Below the pieces are notes generated by a model. That model saw only the letters and a program-made list of their open reading frames with translations, did no database searches and was not told where the DNA came from. A program made the position numbers and the translations under genes. This document shows, piece by piece, positions 21,024-31,614 of a DNA stretch of 64,000 bases; position 1 is the stretch's first letter, and each line of letters begins with the position of its first letter. The stretch is from Plectosphaerella cucumerina (lineage: Eukaryota > Ascomycota > Sordariomycetes > Glomerellales > Plectosphaerellaceae): the NCBI GenBank assembly GCA_020746995.1, contig JAGPXD010000002.1:372001-436000 (forward strand), read 5' to 3'.

Positions 21024-22084
21024 ATGGCCAACGACGAGTATGATGTGAGTGATCGACCCGACCGCCCTGCCCATCCCGCGACCCTTGTCCCCCACCAGGC
21101 TTGACGCCCGCCCCTCTTCGTGTGCTGACCCGAAGCTTCGCGCAGTTCCTCTTCAAAGGTGTGCTACCCTACCCTCCCCGCGGACCCCGATGCCTCGACA
21201 AGACCGACCTTTGCATTCCTCATTTCTCGCCATGCAACGCAATAGAGGGGATCGATGACTGACCGTACCGGCGACTAGTGGTGTTGATTGGAGACTCGGG
21301 CGTCGGAAAGTCCAACCTGCTTAGCCGATTCACTCGCAACGAGTTCAACCTCGACTCAAAGTCCACCATCGGCGTCGAGTTCGCCACCAGGTCCATCCAG
21401 GTCGACTCCAAGACGATCAAGGCTCAGATCTGGGACACGGCCGGCCAGGAGCGCTACCGCGCCATCACCTCGGCCTACTACCGTGGCGCCGTCGGCGCTC
21501 TGCTCGTCTACGACATCAGCAAGCACCAGACCTACGAGAACGTCACGAGATGGCTCAAGGAGCTCCGCGACCACGCCGACGCCAACATTGTCATCATGCT
21601 TGTCGGAAACAAGAGCGATTTGCGCCACCTGCGCGCCGTGCCCACCGAGGAGGCCAAGGCTTTCGCCAGTATGTCGTCGTTGCGGTGAAGCCGCCCCTGT
21701 GCCGCCCCATTGGCTGACTGACCATTCCCTGCAGGCGAGAACCACCTTTCCTTCATTGAGACGTCTGCCCTTGATGCCAGCAACGTCGAGCTTGCCTTCC
21801 AGAACATCCTGACCGGTACGTAGCGGCCCCTGGCATTGATCTCGTCCACCCATCCACACAAGTCCTGCTACTGGACCTGGGCAACGACGATGGCTGCTCC
21901 CCCCTTCCACCATATCCCTTGCTAACGTCCGCTTCTTCTCCTCCCGATAGAGATCTACCGCATCGTTTCGAGCAAGGCCCTCGACTCGGGCGACGGCGCC
22001 CAGGCCAACATCAGCGCCGGCACCTCCCTCTCTCTCAGCAAGCCTGCCGACGAGGGCGCAGACAAGGGTGGCAAGTGCTGCTAA
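21024..22084 (+). CDS. ypt3: Rab11/Ypt3-family GTPase
   Basis: Five exons are joined: 21024-21044, 21146-21158, 21279-21668, 21735-21815 and 21951-22084. They give 212 residues, and every intron obeys GT-AG. The start MANDEYDFLFKVVLIGDSG leads directly into the P-loop GDSGVGKS (16-23). Further signatures are TIGVEFATRS (effector region), WDTAGQE (63-69), YYRGAVGALLVYD (Rab-specific) and NKSD (122-125), and the C-terminus ends in KCC for double geranylgeranylation. Closest in memory are fungal Rab11/YPT31/32/Ypt3 proteins, which drive exit from the trans-Golgi and recycling-endosome traffic to growing hyphal tips. Exon 2 is only 13 nt long. Length and motifs are all standard for the family, so confidence is high; only the choice of paralogue name is inferred. 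Confidence 0.96.
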
Positions 22085-23097
22085 GCCTAGCCTGTCAACT
22101 GCCGGGCAGTCTCTCTGCCCATCTGTTTTATGCCTGCCTTCCTGCCTGCCTGTCTCCCAGGCCACGGAGGTCGGGGTTAATCGCGAGCTTTGGCGAGGTT
22201 CTCGGGCTGGCACGGGTTCGACACGATATCATGGCGTCTCACATATGTCCCGGAATATTGTCTCTTGGTGAAATGGGGGGCCTTTGCATCGAGGAACGAC
22301 CAAAGGAACACACGAGTCTTTTTCCATGTTTGCCGATGGGGGCGGAGTATAACCTCGACCTTCCCTTTGTTCCCCATCCCCCCATCGCGCTTCGGCACGC
22401 GTCGGCCTACCCACCAGGCGCCTGACGCATCTTCGACGATCACTTAGGCATGCTTTTACGTACCACACTCTAAACGGTTGAATGAAGTCGTTCTTAATGC
22501 CCACTCTGCACTAAACCTGCGGCGCTTGGATGCGGCCTTGTTTTGGTGACACCCGAAGTTCTTGCCCGGACCCGCGAGCCAGTTACCTCGGCGCCTCACT
22601 CGACTGGTCAGCTTATTGTCCGGAATCACGAAGTAAAAGCATGGCACAAGTGACACGAGGCGGGCAGCTGCGGGCGGGGGTGGCCGTAATCGTCTTCAGT
22701 AGGTAGGGTCTTTTCATGTCCTCTTTAACCGTTTCGAAATATCAAACGACCGGTGCCGGGCCCCTTCTCCTTCAAAGATGTTGACTTGTCCTCGTCAGCG
22801 TGCCAGCTTGACCCGTCGTCAGCTTGAAACACATGCTCAAAACAAGGGTTGGCGCACGGTCCACTCCTATGCCCATGACGTGCTAGGCCAAAATGGTGAT
22901 AGCGTCCAGCCGCCACTTTGACTTCTCTTATCCGACATCCGATAAGCCCGGCTCCACCAAAAAAATCGGGTGGCAGATTCTCCAAGCGCAGAAAACACCA
23001 CGACCTTTCGCAGCGCAGGGTTGGATATCGAGACAACACGGACGCAACCCGACGAAGCACATCCGACATATCCGAGCCCCGAAACCAGACCGACGAA
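22085..23097. other. Intergenic region between ypt3 and brx1
   Basis: This stretch contains the ypt3 3' UTR and the brx1 promoter/leader. An in-frame extension upstream of the brx1 ATG (22918-23097) is open but Arg/Ser-rich and non-conserved. Nothing else is recognised. Confidence 0.55.
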
Positions 23098-24264
23098 ATG
23101 GCCGCCGTGTACAAGTCGATCAACAAGGCCACCGGCCAGAAGGAGGAGGCGCCGACCGTGCGGAAGAACAAGCAGAGGGTCCTGATCCTGTCGTCTCGCG
23201 GCGTTACCTACCGACAGCGGCACTTCCTGAACGACCTTGCGGCCCTGATGCCCCATGGACGCAAGGATGCCAAGTTCGATAGCAAGAGCAAGCTGTGGGA
23301 GCTGAACGAGCTCGCGGAGATGTACAACACAAACAACATTCTGTTCGCGGAATCGAGGAAGCACACCGATCTCTACCTATGGATGGCCAGGGCGCCCAAG
23401 TCAGTGCAGCCTGGTAGACAATGCGCCTGAAGAAAGGGGGAATGGCTAACACGGTCGCTATAGTGGTCCTACTGTCAAGTTCCACGTCCAGAACCGTATG
23501 TACCGCCTAACCTGAGCATCAGCGCCAGACGCTCCTTGCGCCTACACGAATACTGACCCCGCGATCCAGTGCACACCATGGACGAGCTGAACTTCACCGG
23601 CAACTGCCTCAAGGGCTCGCGACCTATCCTCTCCTTCGACGCGGCGTTCGACACCGAGCCACACCTTCAGCTCATCAAGTCGCTGTTCACCCAGATCTTT
23701 GGCGTTCCTCCCGGCGCCCGGAAATCGAAGCCCTTCATCGACAGGGTTATGGGCTTCTCTTTCGCTGACGGTACGTCTACCCCATATCTTCCGCCTGCTA
23801 GGCGCAGGCAAAGTGGCCGGCAGCACTAACATGAAACCCCCCGGCGCATAGGCAAGATCTGGATCAGGAATTACGAGATCAAGGAGGTCGAGGCGGAGGG
23901 CGAGGCGGAGGACGAGGACGAGGCGGGCGCCGCGGCCAAGTCGAGCAGCAAGAAGACGGCGACCAAGGCCATGGGCCTGAAGAACACAGACGTCTCCCTG
24001 CAGGAGATTGGCCCGCGCGCGGTCCTGTCGATAATCCTCATCCAGGAGGGCTCCATGGGCGGGCCCCTGATCTACCACGACAGGCAGTTCGTGTCGCCCA
24101 ACCAGGTGCGCGCGGAGCTGCGGAGGAAGGCGGCCACGCGGCACCACGCCAGGGCCGAGCAGACGGTTGGCCGCCTCGCGAAGAAGGGCAACCTGGGTCT
24201 GCGGACGGAGGGCGGCGTCAAGCCGAAGAAGGACGACCTGGACACCAAGATGCTCTTCGCATAG
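23098..24264 (+). CDS. brx1: Ribosome biogenesis protein Brx1 (Brix domain)
   Basis: There are four exons: 23098-23399, 23464-23495, 23570-23770 and 23852-24264, giving 315 residues. I start at MAAVYKSINK. The Brix core is easily read: RVLILSSRGVTYRQRHFLND, LPHGRK-type basic segment, APNGPTVKFHVQN (rebuilt across intron 1), LHTMDELNFTGNCLKGSRP, SFDAAFDTEPHLQLIKSLF, and GKIWIRNYEI across intron 3. The tail holds an acidic insert (EAEGEAEDEDEAG), then a conserved IGPRAVLSIILIQEG segment, and ends basic. Brx1 binds pre-rRNA in the nucleolus and is needed to assemble the large ribosomal subunit, together with Ebp2. Splices keep phase throughout and none is odd. Identity is firm. Confidence 0.96.
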
Positions 24265-25515
24265 ATGGATTGGGTACCGGCAGTGTCATGTTGGCTGGGT
24301 TCTCGAGTTGCAAGGAGTTTTCTGGGTGGGCCGAGTTTTGGTCCAGAAAATGGTGTACAATTTCCTCTCATGGTTCATGTGCTGTGCTTCACGTCGCAGA
24401 GGTGATGTTTGGCTCTGATTGTCTGGAGGCCCTCTGTTATCTTTAGGACATCGACCTCAAGTGCCAAAGAAGGGAGGCCAGTATCAAGCATCTCAATTGG
24501 ATGATTTGTTCGGGCAACACTCACTGTTGAGGCTCGGCCTCAGGCGTACAAGCAGTGCCAACGGACATTTTGATGGGCATGGCGTGCTCAGCAACTGAAG
24601 CTGGTGACCGTGCCCAGGCTTCAATCCCCAACCCCCAGCTAGCACGTATTACATAAGCCAACCCCGGACAGAGTCATCTCGGCGTGTCACCGTCTTCCGT
24701 CGCGTCTCCCTGACCTCATTCTCTTCCCGCGTCGAGCTTTTCCATCGCCAATCGTTCCGAGAGTGCGTCCTTTGCATCACCTCGACTTTCGAAGCAGCAT
24801 GCTTCAGCGGCAACACCAGAACCCGACCGCCCTCGCGGCGCGGCCCTTGTGCCTGATCCAAAACACCATGACCTCATCTGGTCTCTTCGGTCTCCGAATC
24901 TCTGATAGCCCCAGTGCTGGGGTGGCTAAGCAATAAGCCATTCGAGAAACAGCCTCGCAGGTGATTACACATCATCGTGAGGCATTCGAGGGCCCAAAAC
25001 AGCTCTCAACTCTCCATCTCTCAGTCGTTGGTCTCAAAACCACCGGCGTTCTTTTCCGAGTTTCATTCTTGGATCCCCCTTCCTCGCAGGTACTTCGAAC
25101 AGTACTCGCGTATCCTCCAGAAGGAGAGTATCAGAATCCCAATCCACCGGGATACCCCCCAAAACAGTATGACCTATTGCTCAGGTATGGCGCCTGGTGT
25201 GACGCCTTCTTTCAGAGCACTGACTGCTGGCAGGCCCATTCCAAAGCTGAAGGCAGAATCGCTTCTTGTCTTTGACTGCAAGTTTTAGGCTTCTTCGAGA
25301 CGCTTGAAGTCCCCTTTGTTGGCTGAGGTCTTCGCTTGACAACTGTCAACTCTATCCACTCAAGACGACAAGTCATATCGCCTTCGCGAACACCTCAGCG
25401 CCTGACTCAACAGGGCTTCTACATAAAGCCCGACAGTCGATCCTGAACTGTCTCGTCGGCACACTTCTTTTCCCCACTCAAAACTTGACAACCTCTACCA
25501 AGCACCAACTCTACA
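24265..25515. other. Intergenic region between brx1 and F-box gene
   Basis: These 1.25 kb separate two plus-strand genes. They hold the brx1 3' UTR and the F-box gene promoter and leader. Small open frames near 24961-25288 overlap in two frames and have no conserved appearance. No RNA gene is seen. Confidence 0.55.
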
Positions 25516-26856
25516 ATGTCTACCACTGTTTCGACGTACGCACTCACGGCTGGCCGAGCCAACCAAGCCGCAACAGAGCTGCAGCCCGAGCCTGTCAGCG
25601 GAACCCTGGACGGGCTGGAAAGACTTCCCGCGGAGATCCTCCTCGACATATATCAGCACCTGGATGTGGAGAGCGTCCACCTTCTCGCCCAGACGAACAC
25701 CTTGTTCCAGGGACTGTTCAAGAGAAACAAGTCTCAGATCCTACTGCCTGTTCTCCGCGCCGAGTTCAGCCCTTTCGAAGAACTCGTCCAAGTCTTCACC
25801 GCTTCTGACGCGGACTTGCTCGAACCCGCCGGCACGTACCAGCCGCGGACGGTCATCTACCGTCGCTACCCAGGCGATGTCGTGGGCATCACTCTCTGCC
25901 GGGGCGGCCTCGCGCCGACTGCAGACGCCATGACGCTCACGGGAGCATTCTTGTCCATTCTAGGCGGCGGTCGCCCGAACATGGCCAAGGTGCTGCCGCC
26001 TCCTCGTTCTATCGCCTTGACGGACCGAGACCTTCGTCCACTGCTGGACTACTGCAAGGTGGTTCGCAAGTGGGAGGACATCTATCCCCAACTCCACTGG
26101 ATGACCGACCCGGAGAACTGCAGAACTCTCGAGCCTGTCGAAAAGGAGAAGCTCCGCCGTGCCCTATACCGCTGGTGGCTGCATGCGCGTCATTGGCATG
26201 GAGACGGGCCCAGGCCACGTCGTGGTCTTCCCGAGCCATTTGTGGATGATCCACGGACCTGCTCGATGAGGTTGCACTCGACAAGCGACCTGATGGAACT
26301 GGCGGCGCTGATGTCGGCGGTCAAGGCACTCGTCCGTCACTATATCTTCCCGAATCTCGAGCAGAAGCTTGATGATGTGAGTTGCTTACCCTTGGCTCCA
26401 AAGAGACAAAAGACTGACGTTCTACGACAGGCACCCGTTTCTCTGATGTCGCAGATGATGGAACTCAGGATGCAGGAGACCGTCGTGGACACCTACGCCA
26501 AGCTGGACCCCAAGGAGCTGATGTTCTACTTTGAGAACCTGTACAGCTACCCCCGCAAGCGCCTCGTCAGCGACGTCAACATGCGGCACCCGACCTTTGC
26601 AAACGACCAGGAGTCCCTGCATGCGGCGATCCGCGCGGCCACGGACGAGCGGCCCTGGCTGCAGAACCTCGACGTGTTGGAGGATATTGGGCAAATCGTG
26701 GGATTAGTCACACTCTGTGACGATCGACTGCGCAGGGACGGCAGCCCCGATGCGACGATCCCGGCCCCTGGTGTTGCTCGTCGGCCGCAGGAGGACTGGT
26801 CGCCACCTGGCGATGATGGACTTGCGTTGGCGGAGCGCGGCATGGAAAACTCATAG
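25516..26856 (+). CDS. F-box domain protein
   Basis: Exon 1 (25516-26376) and exon 2 (26431-26856) are separated by a 54-nt intron with donor GTGAGT, branch CTGAC and acceptor GACAG. Its length is a multiple of three, so the frame also reads straight through. Spliced, the protein has 428 residues. Residues ~36-75 form an F-box: LERLPAEILLDIYQHLDVES followed by VHLLAQTNTLFQGLFK. F-box proteins recruit substrates to SCF ubiquitin ligases through Skp1. The remainder lacks leucine-rich or WD repeats that would suggest a substrate class, and resembles the many fungal F-box proteins of unknown target. The C-terminus (~320-400) is helical with a DPKELMFYFENL segment. There is no signal peptide or TM. 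Confidence 0.82.
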   Translation: MSTTVSTYALTAGRANQAATELQPEPVSGTLDGLERLPAEILLDIYQHLDVESVHLLAQTNTLFQGLFKRNKSQILLPVLRAEFSPFEELVQVFTASDADLLEPAGTYQPRTVIYRRYPGDVVGITLCRGGLAPTADAMTLTGAFLSILGGGRPNMAKVLPPPRSIALTDRDLRPLLDYCKVVRKWEDIYPQLHWMTDPENCRTLEPVEKEKLRRALYRWWLHARHWHGDGPRPRRGLPEPFVDDPRTCSMRLHSTSDLMELAALMSAVKALVRHYIFPNLEQKLDDVSCLPLAPKRQKTDVLRQAPVSLMSQMMELRMQETVVDTYAKLDPKELMFYFENLYSYPRKRLVSDVNMRHPTFANDQESLHAAIRAATDERPWLQNLDVLEDIGQIVGLVTLCDDRLRRDGSPDATIPAPGVARRPQEDWSPPGDDGLALAERGMENS

Positions 26857-27961
26857 ACAAGACCCGCCTGCAGCACTCAAGACTAGATAGAGCGGCTGGC
26901 CTAGTAGACTGGGAAGCCAAATCAACAAGGTCTCCTCAGAACCTAGCATGATCGATCCGGTATGTATTTTCTTGTTTCATCACCACAGGTAAGTGATGAA
27001 AAGATAGGAGCTTCAGGAGCAAGGAGGAATGACGCTGAGATAAGATTTGTCTCTGTTGCTTCTCGTCTCTGCTGCTCCAGCCATGGCTATGTAATCAGGG
27101 GGTCGGGCATCCAGGTGGCACGTGCCCTCCTCCTTTGCTGCACGGCTTTGGTGCGGGTTGTCACTGGAGCAGTTGGGGGATTTGAGCCAGCCTATAGCAC
27201 AAAGGCACGGCCTCGCGCTACCGTGACCCAGACCTCAGCCGTGCTGGCGCCAGCCGCGCGCTGTGTACTTACTTACTCGCTGAATCCTTGCCCCCAGGTT
27301 CACGTCCCGTTCTTGCTATACCACATCTCTCAGCGCAGCGCTTTCATTTCGCGACAGGTTCTCTGTTCCTTGCGACGAGGTCTGCAGGGGTCGCAGCTTC
27401 TTCCCGAGTCGGCAATCGAATCTGCCCAATCCCCGTCCTCGGGTTGGCCATGGGAGTGACCCGTTGCCTCTGGTAGCTGCGTACTCTCTCTCTCACACAC
27501 ACCTGCAACTCACTCGGCACGTCATCGCCATCACCACGCGCATACCCCGTCCAGAGGGTGAGGCAGTTGCCTGAGTCTTTGCCAGGTATGTAAGAACAAA
27601 CCGACTACTCTCGCTCTCATTCTGCGGGCCATACTCCCTTGTCCCCGGTGCGCACCTGCGGCAACTACGAGGCTGGGACGAGGCTCTTGCTATGGATACC
27701 TCCTGCGCATCAAGAGGCCTACCTTTACATCTCTTTCGTCTTTATTGCCGTGCGGCTCTTTCTTGGTCAAGGACAAGCTGTCTTTTCCCACACCCACTCA
27801 TTTGTCTCATCAACACACATCGCATGTCACCGGATCGTTGGCTGATACTTATGAAGCCGAGACTCATCTGGAGCCGATTCCTGCCTTCAAATCCGGAGGA
27901 CCAACGTCTCCTTTTGCACTGATCGGGCTGCCTGCTCACCTCCTCTACCACGCCCGTCGAC
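26857..27961. other. Promoter and leader region of hda1
   Basis: These 1.1 kb precede the plus-strand hda1 gene. They include a 10-bp palindrome GGCACGTGCC (27117-27126) and a pyrimidine-rich leader (27480-27960). No gene is recognised. Confidence 0.55.
27117..27126. promoter_or_regulatory. E-box palindrome GGCACGTGCC upstream of hda1
   Basis: This perfect 10-bp palindrome is centred on CACGTG, the core bound by bHLH factors, and lies ~840 bp upstream of the hda1 ATG. Occupancy is unknown. Confidence 0.3.
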
Positions 27962-30374
27962 ATGGACAAGTTGGCCCTCATCGACGGTGAGGATTGGCAT
28001 ATGCAGGATGCGCCTGGCTCCAACGGGGTCACCCATGCCGGGAGCCTAGCCCAGGATCCCTCATCTAACGACAACACTGCCTCTGATGCCGAGGCAGAGG
28101 TCGCTGAGGACGAAGAGTATGACGAAGATGAAGACGCAGATTACGAGGACCGGAAGGTCGTCGTCGACCTGCGCCGTCGTGGCCTCCTGCCAACCGGCTG
28201 TTGCTACGACGACCGTATGAAGCTGCACTGCAACGCAGACTTCAGCTCTCATCCTCACCATCCCGAGGACCCCCGTCGCATCGAGGAGATCTTCAAAGCC
28301 TTCAAGAAGGCCGGCTTGGTCTACTCGGGCGATGAGTCCAACGTTGCCAAGATCGTACAGGCCAACCCCACGCGCTACATGTGGCGGATTGCCGCCCGGG
28401 AGGCCACAAAGGAGGAGATCCTCACCACCCACACACCCGATCATCTCACATGGGTTCAGGGCCTCGCTGATCTGGATTACCCCACGCTGCGCGACCTGAG
28501 TCACAAGCTCGACAACGGCCGTGCCTCCCTCTATGTCGGCAGTCTGACAACCATTGCGGCGCTGCTCTCCTGCGGCGGCGCCATCGACACATGCAAGCAT
28601 GTCGTCGAGGGCAACGTCAAGAACGCTTTTGCCGTCATCCGCCCGCCAGGACACCATGCCGAGTACGACGCGCCCATGGGTTTCTGCTTCTTCAACAACG
28701 TCCCCGTTGCCGTGCGCGTGTGCCAGCAAGAGTACCCCGAGACGTGTCGCAAGGTGCTCATCCTCGACTGGGACGTCCACCATGGCAACGGAATCCAGAA
28801 CATCTTCTACGACGACCCAAATGTTCTCTACATCTCTATCCACGTCTACAAGGACGGCACCTTCTATCCTGGTAAGCCCGAGAACGAAATGACCCCCGAT
28901 GGTGGCGCCCAGCAATGCGGCCGAGATGCTGGCCTCGGCAAAAATGTCAACATCGCCTGGCATGATCAGGGCATGGGTGACGGCGAGTACATGGCGGCCT
29001 TCCAAAAGATCGTTATGCCCATCGCACAGGAGTTCGGTCCCGACTTTGTCGTCATCTCGGCCGGCTTCGACGCCGCCGACGGTGACGAGCTGGGCGGCTG
29101 CTTCGTGTCGCCCGCCTGCTACGCTCACATGACACATATGCTCATGTCCCTGGCCGAAGGCAAGCTGGCCGTGTGTCTCGAGGGCGGCTACAACCTCAAG
29201 GCCATCTCGACTTCGGCTGTGGCCGTGGCGCGGACCCTCATGGGCGAGCCGCCGCCAAAGCTGAAGCTGCCCATGATCAACAAAAAGGCCGCACAGGACC
29301 TGGCCCAGGTCCAAGCCTTTCAGGCTCCTTACTGGGACTGCATGCGTCCCGGCATCGTCGCCATCCCCGACCTCCAGGATCTGCGGGCCACCCGCCTGCA
29401 TGATCACATCAGACATGGCCAGAGGCAGCTCATGGCGACCAAGCACCAGATGTTCCCGCTGTACATTCACCGCGAGGCACTGTTCAAGGCCTACGAGAAC
29501 CAGGTGCTAGTGACGCCCAATTGGCACCGCGCCCGCCGGATACTCATCATCATCCATGACCCGTGAGTATTGCAATTCAGAATGATGAAGGCGCACAAAC
29601 AGCTTACTGGCGACAATAGACCACAGCTGTATGCTCAACCCGACGCCAGCGACAATCACCTGGAGAGTCATAACGCTTGGATGGTGAGTACTCGTCCGCT
29701 GCCATCTACTCACGATTAGGTGCTGACTCGATTCCAACCTAGGTCGATAGCGTCGTTGAGTATGTCGACTGGGCAAACAGCAAGGGCTTCGCCGTCATGG
29801 ACGTCAACGTTCCTGCGGCTCTTCCGCATGAAGAGGTAAATGGTGCCAGCTCACCATAACCTGGAGAAGAGCTAACACCTGCTAGGACACTGACCCCTTC
29901 GTGTCCCGCTCACCGGAGAGGATCCTCGAGGCACAGCTCCAGGAGCTCGTGTGTTACCTCTGGGACAACTACATCCAGCCAAACGAGGAGCCGTCGGAGA
30001 TCTTCCTCATGGGCGTCGGCAACGCCTACCTCGGAGTCAAGATGCTCCTGATGGGCCGCACCGAGAGCAAGGAGCGCATCTCCGGCATCATCAGCTTTGT
30101 CTCGGGCACACTGCGCCACGTCAAGTCCGACGTGGACCCGGACCTGTCGACGTGGTACAAGAACCACTCCCAGGTGTACATCTCGGGCGACCACATCTGC
30201 TGGCGGGACGAGGGCCTGATGCGCAAGATCCAGAAGAGGCGGTTCGGCACCGTGCTGCGGAGCCCGGCGCATAACCTGGGCCAGATGATGCAGACGCATG
30301 CCGGCGAGGTCCAGAAATGGATCATGGGGCTTGTTGAGAACTCGAAGAGCGGAGATACCACGGAGAATGAGTAG
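27962..30374 (+). CDS. hda1: Class II histone deacetylase Hda1/Clr3 with Arb2 domain
   Basis: There are four exons: 27962-29562, 29620-29683, 29743-29835 and 29886-30374, giving 748 residues. After an acidic N-terminus, the deacetylase domain (~65-440) carries all expected residues: RPPGHHAEYD with His231/His232, DWDVHHGNG with zinc ligands Asp271 and His273, SAGFDAADGD with zinc ligand Asp370, and the catalytic-site Tyr410 in EGGYN. It should be an active Zn-dependent enzyme. From ~480 onward is an Arb2-type domain (ILIIIHDPPQLYAQP, FLMGVGNAYLGVK, HICWRDEGLMRKI), the usual C-terminal partner in Hda1/Clr3 orthologues. The enzyme removes acetyl groups from histone H3 and acts in heterochromatin silencing with chromodomain partners. 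Three short GT-AG introns lie only in the Arb2-encoding half. Identity is secure. Confidence 0.97.
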
Positions 30375-31614
30375 AAGGTGATCACGGAGGAGACGGGGTG
30401 GCCCGGACACGACGCTGGCCGGACCAGGAGCAGGCGTGGACTTGGAGTTCAGCTGCTGGCGTTTAGGGGAGCTATCGGGATTCGATCCCGCTGCATTGTC
30501 CATTTCCGTACTGGCAATTCATCATCGCGTCCATGACAACCCTAGCAAGCCTAGGTACCCTGTGAGCAGGTGTTTGATCCGTGCATGGCTGAGAGAATGC
30601 ACCCTTCACTTTCAGATTGTCCACCTTGCTATCGGCTTATCGGGCCACAGGGTAGTTCGTGCTGACGTAATCCGTGCCTGCCGCGGAAGCCCCTGCCAAA
30701 CGCGGTTCTCCAACATCAGCCTACCGCATTGCATCGCCAAACACATCCCCATCATTAATTTTTTGGGACCTGCAGCAACCACCCCCTCGACAGGACCTCA
30801 CAAGACGCACAGGTGCCCTCTGACGGCTCCTTGAACGAAGCCATGGAGCGAGATCGTCGAAATAGGTTAGTCGGCCTTTTGCTCCCCATTCTTCCCCTCG
30901 CCTAGGTCCAGGTCCAGCTCTCTACCGACAAACACCCTCGACGACATCGCCGCCCATACGACCATTGGACGCCTTCCCGAACCCACGCAATCGATGCGAC
31001 CCTCTATCTTTCGAACCTACTCGCTCTTGGCGATCTTTCGCGGCATTCGGCAGCTGTGGCGATCGGCTTGAGGCATCCATCGTTTGCAGCAGCCTGGCGT
31101 CGCAACTACCATGCGTGACGATACAGCTGCCCAATATACAAGGCTTGCCCAGTCCTTGGAAGATCGAGCTACTGGGTACTGCATGGGGGGATCAGATTCC
31201 GAGCGCGCCCACTCGTATTGCACAACATTCCCCAGTCAGGAAGCACCCAACGCACCCAACTCAACCTGATCACCTTCGCCACCCGTTCTTCGAGTTACTC
31301 GCCGAGCGAACCGACAGTCAAGGGTCCGAGGCAGCCAATATTACACAGGCGATAGGTGCTTCCAGATTTGTGGAGGGCTGGCCTGGGTTCTAGACAAGGC
31401 GCATGGCACCGGGTGTGTGGCAACGAAAGAACAACAGTGCCCTCTTCAACCAGTGGGCACAGCTACACCCGGCTGCCACTGGCGCATTCACCACAGACCC
31501 TTAGACCGGAGAGTCGCCAACCGGAGAACAGATTGGTTTCCTGCCAACCAGACAATACGAGAGCTGGACCTGAATACGCCATATGACACAGCTTTCCGTT
31601 GGATGATAGCTGAC
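30375..31614. other. Region between hda1 and the SR-rich gene, possibly containing its first exon
   Basis: This stretch contains an ATG in strong context at 30843 (GAAGCCATGGAG). It opens a 23-nt mini-exon (MERDRRN plus two bases) followed by a GTTAGT donor. It could splice to the acceptor at 31622 of the SR-rich gene (see that entry). Otherwise I see only short unconserved open frames. Confidence 0.45.

Noticed and set aside
21356..22213. 285-codon open frame antisense to ypt3
   Set aside because: It runs through introns and exons of a certain gene and shows no conserved segments.
28061..29470. 469-codon open frame opposite hda1
   Set aside because: It is antisense to a highly conserved deacetylase domain, is low in aromatic motifs and has no recognisable family. 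This is an artefact of codon bias.
30478..30500. T-arm-like sequence GGGATTCGATCCCG
   Set aside because: The stem and loop geometry does not fit a T arm, and no acceptor or anticodon arm pairs upstream, so it is not a tRNA.
30955..30970. CATACGACCAT resembling the start of fungal 5S rRNA
   Set aside because: The following ~100 bases do not continue the 5S pattern or its internal control region.
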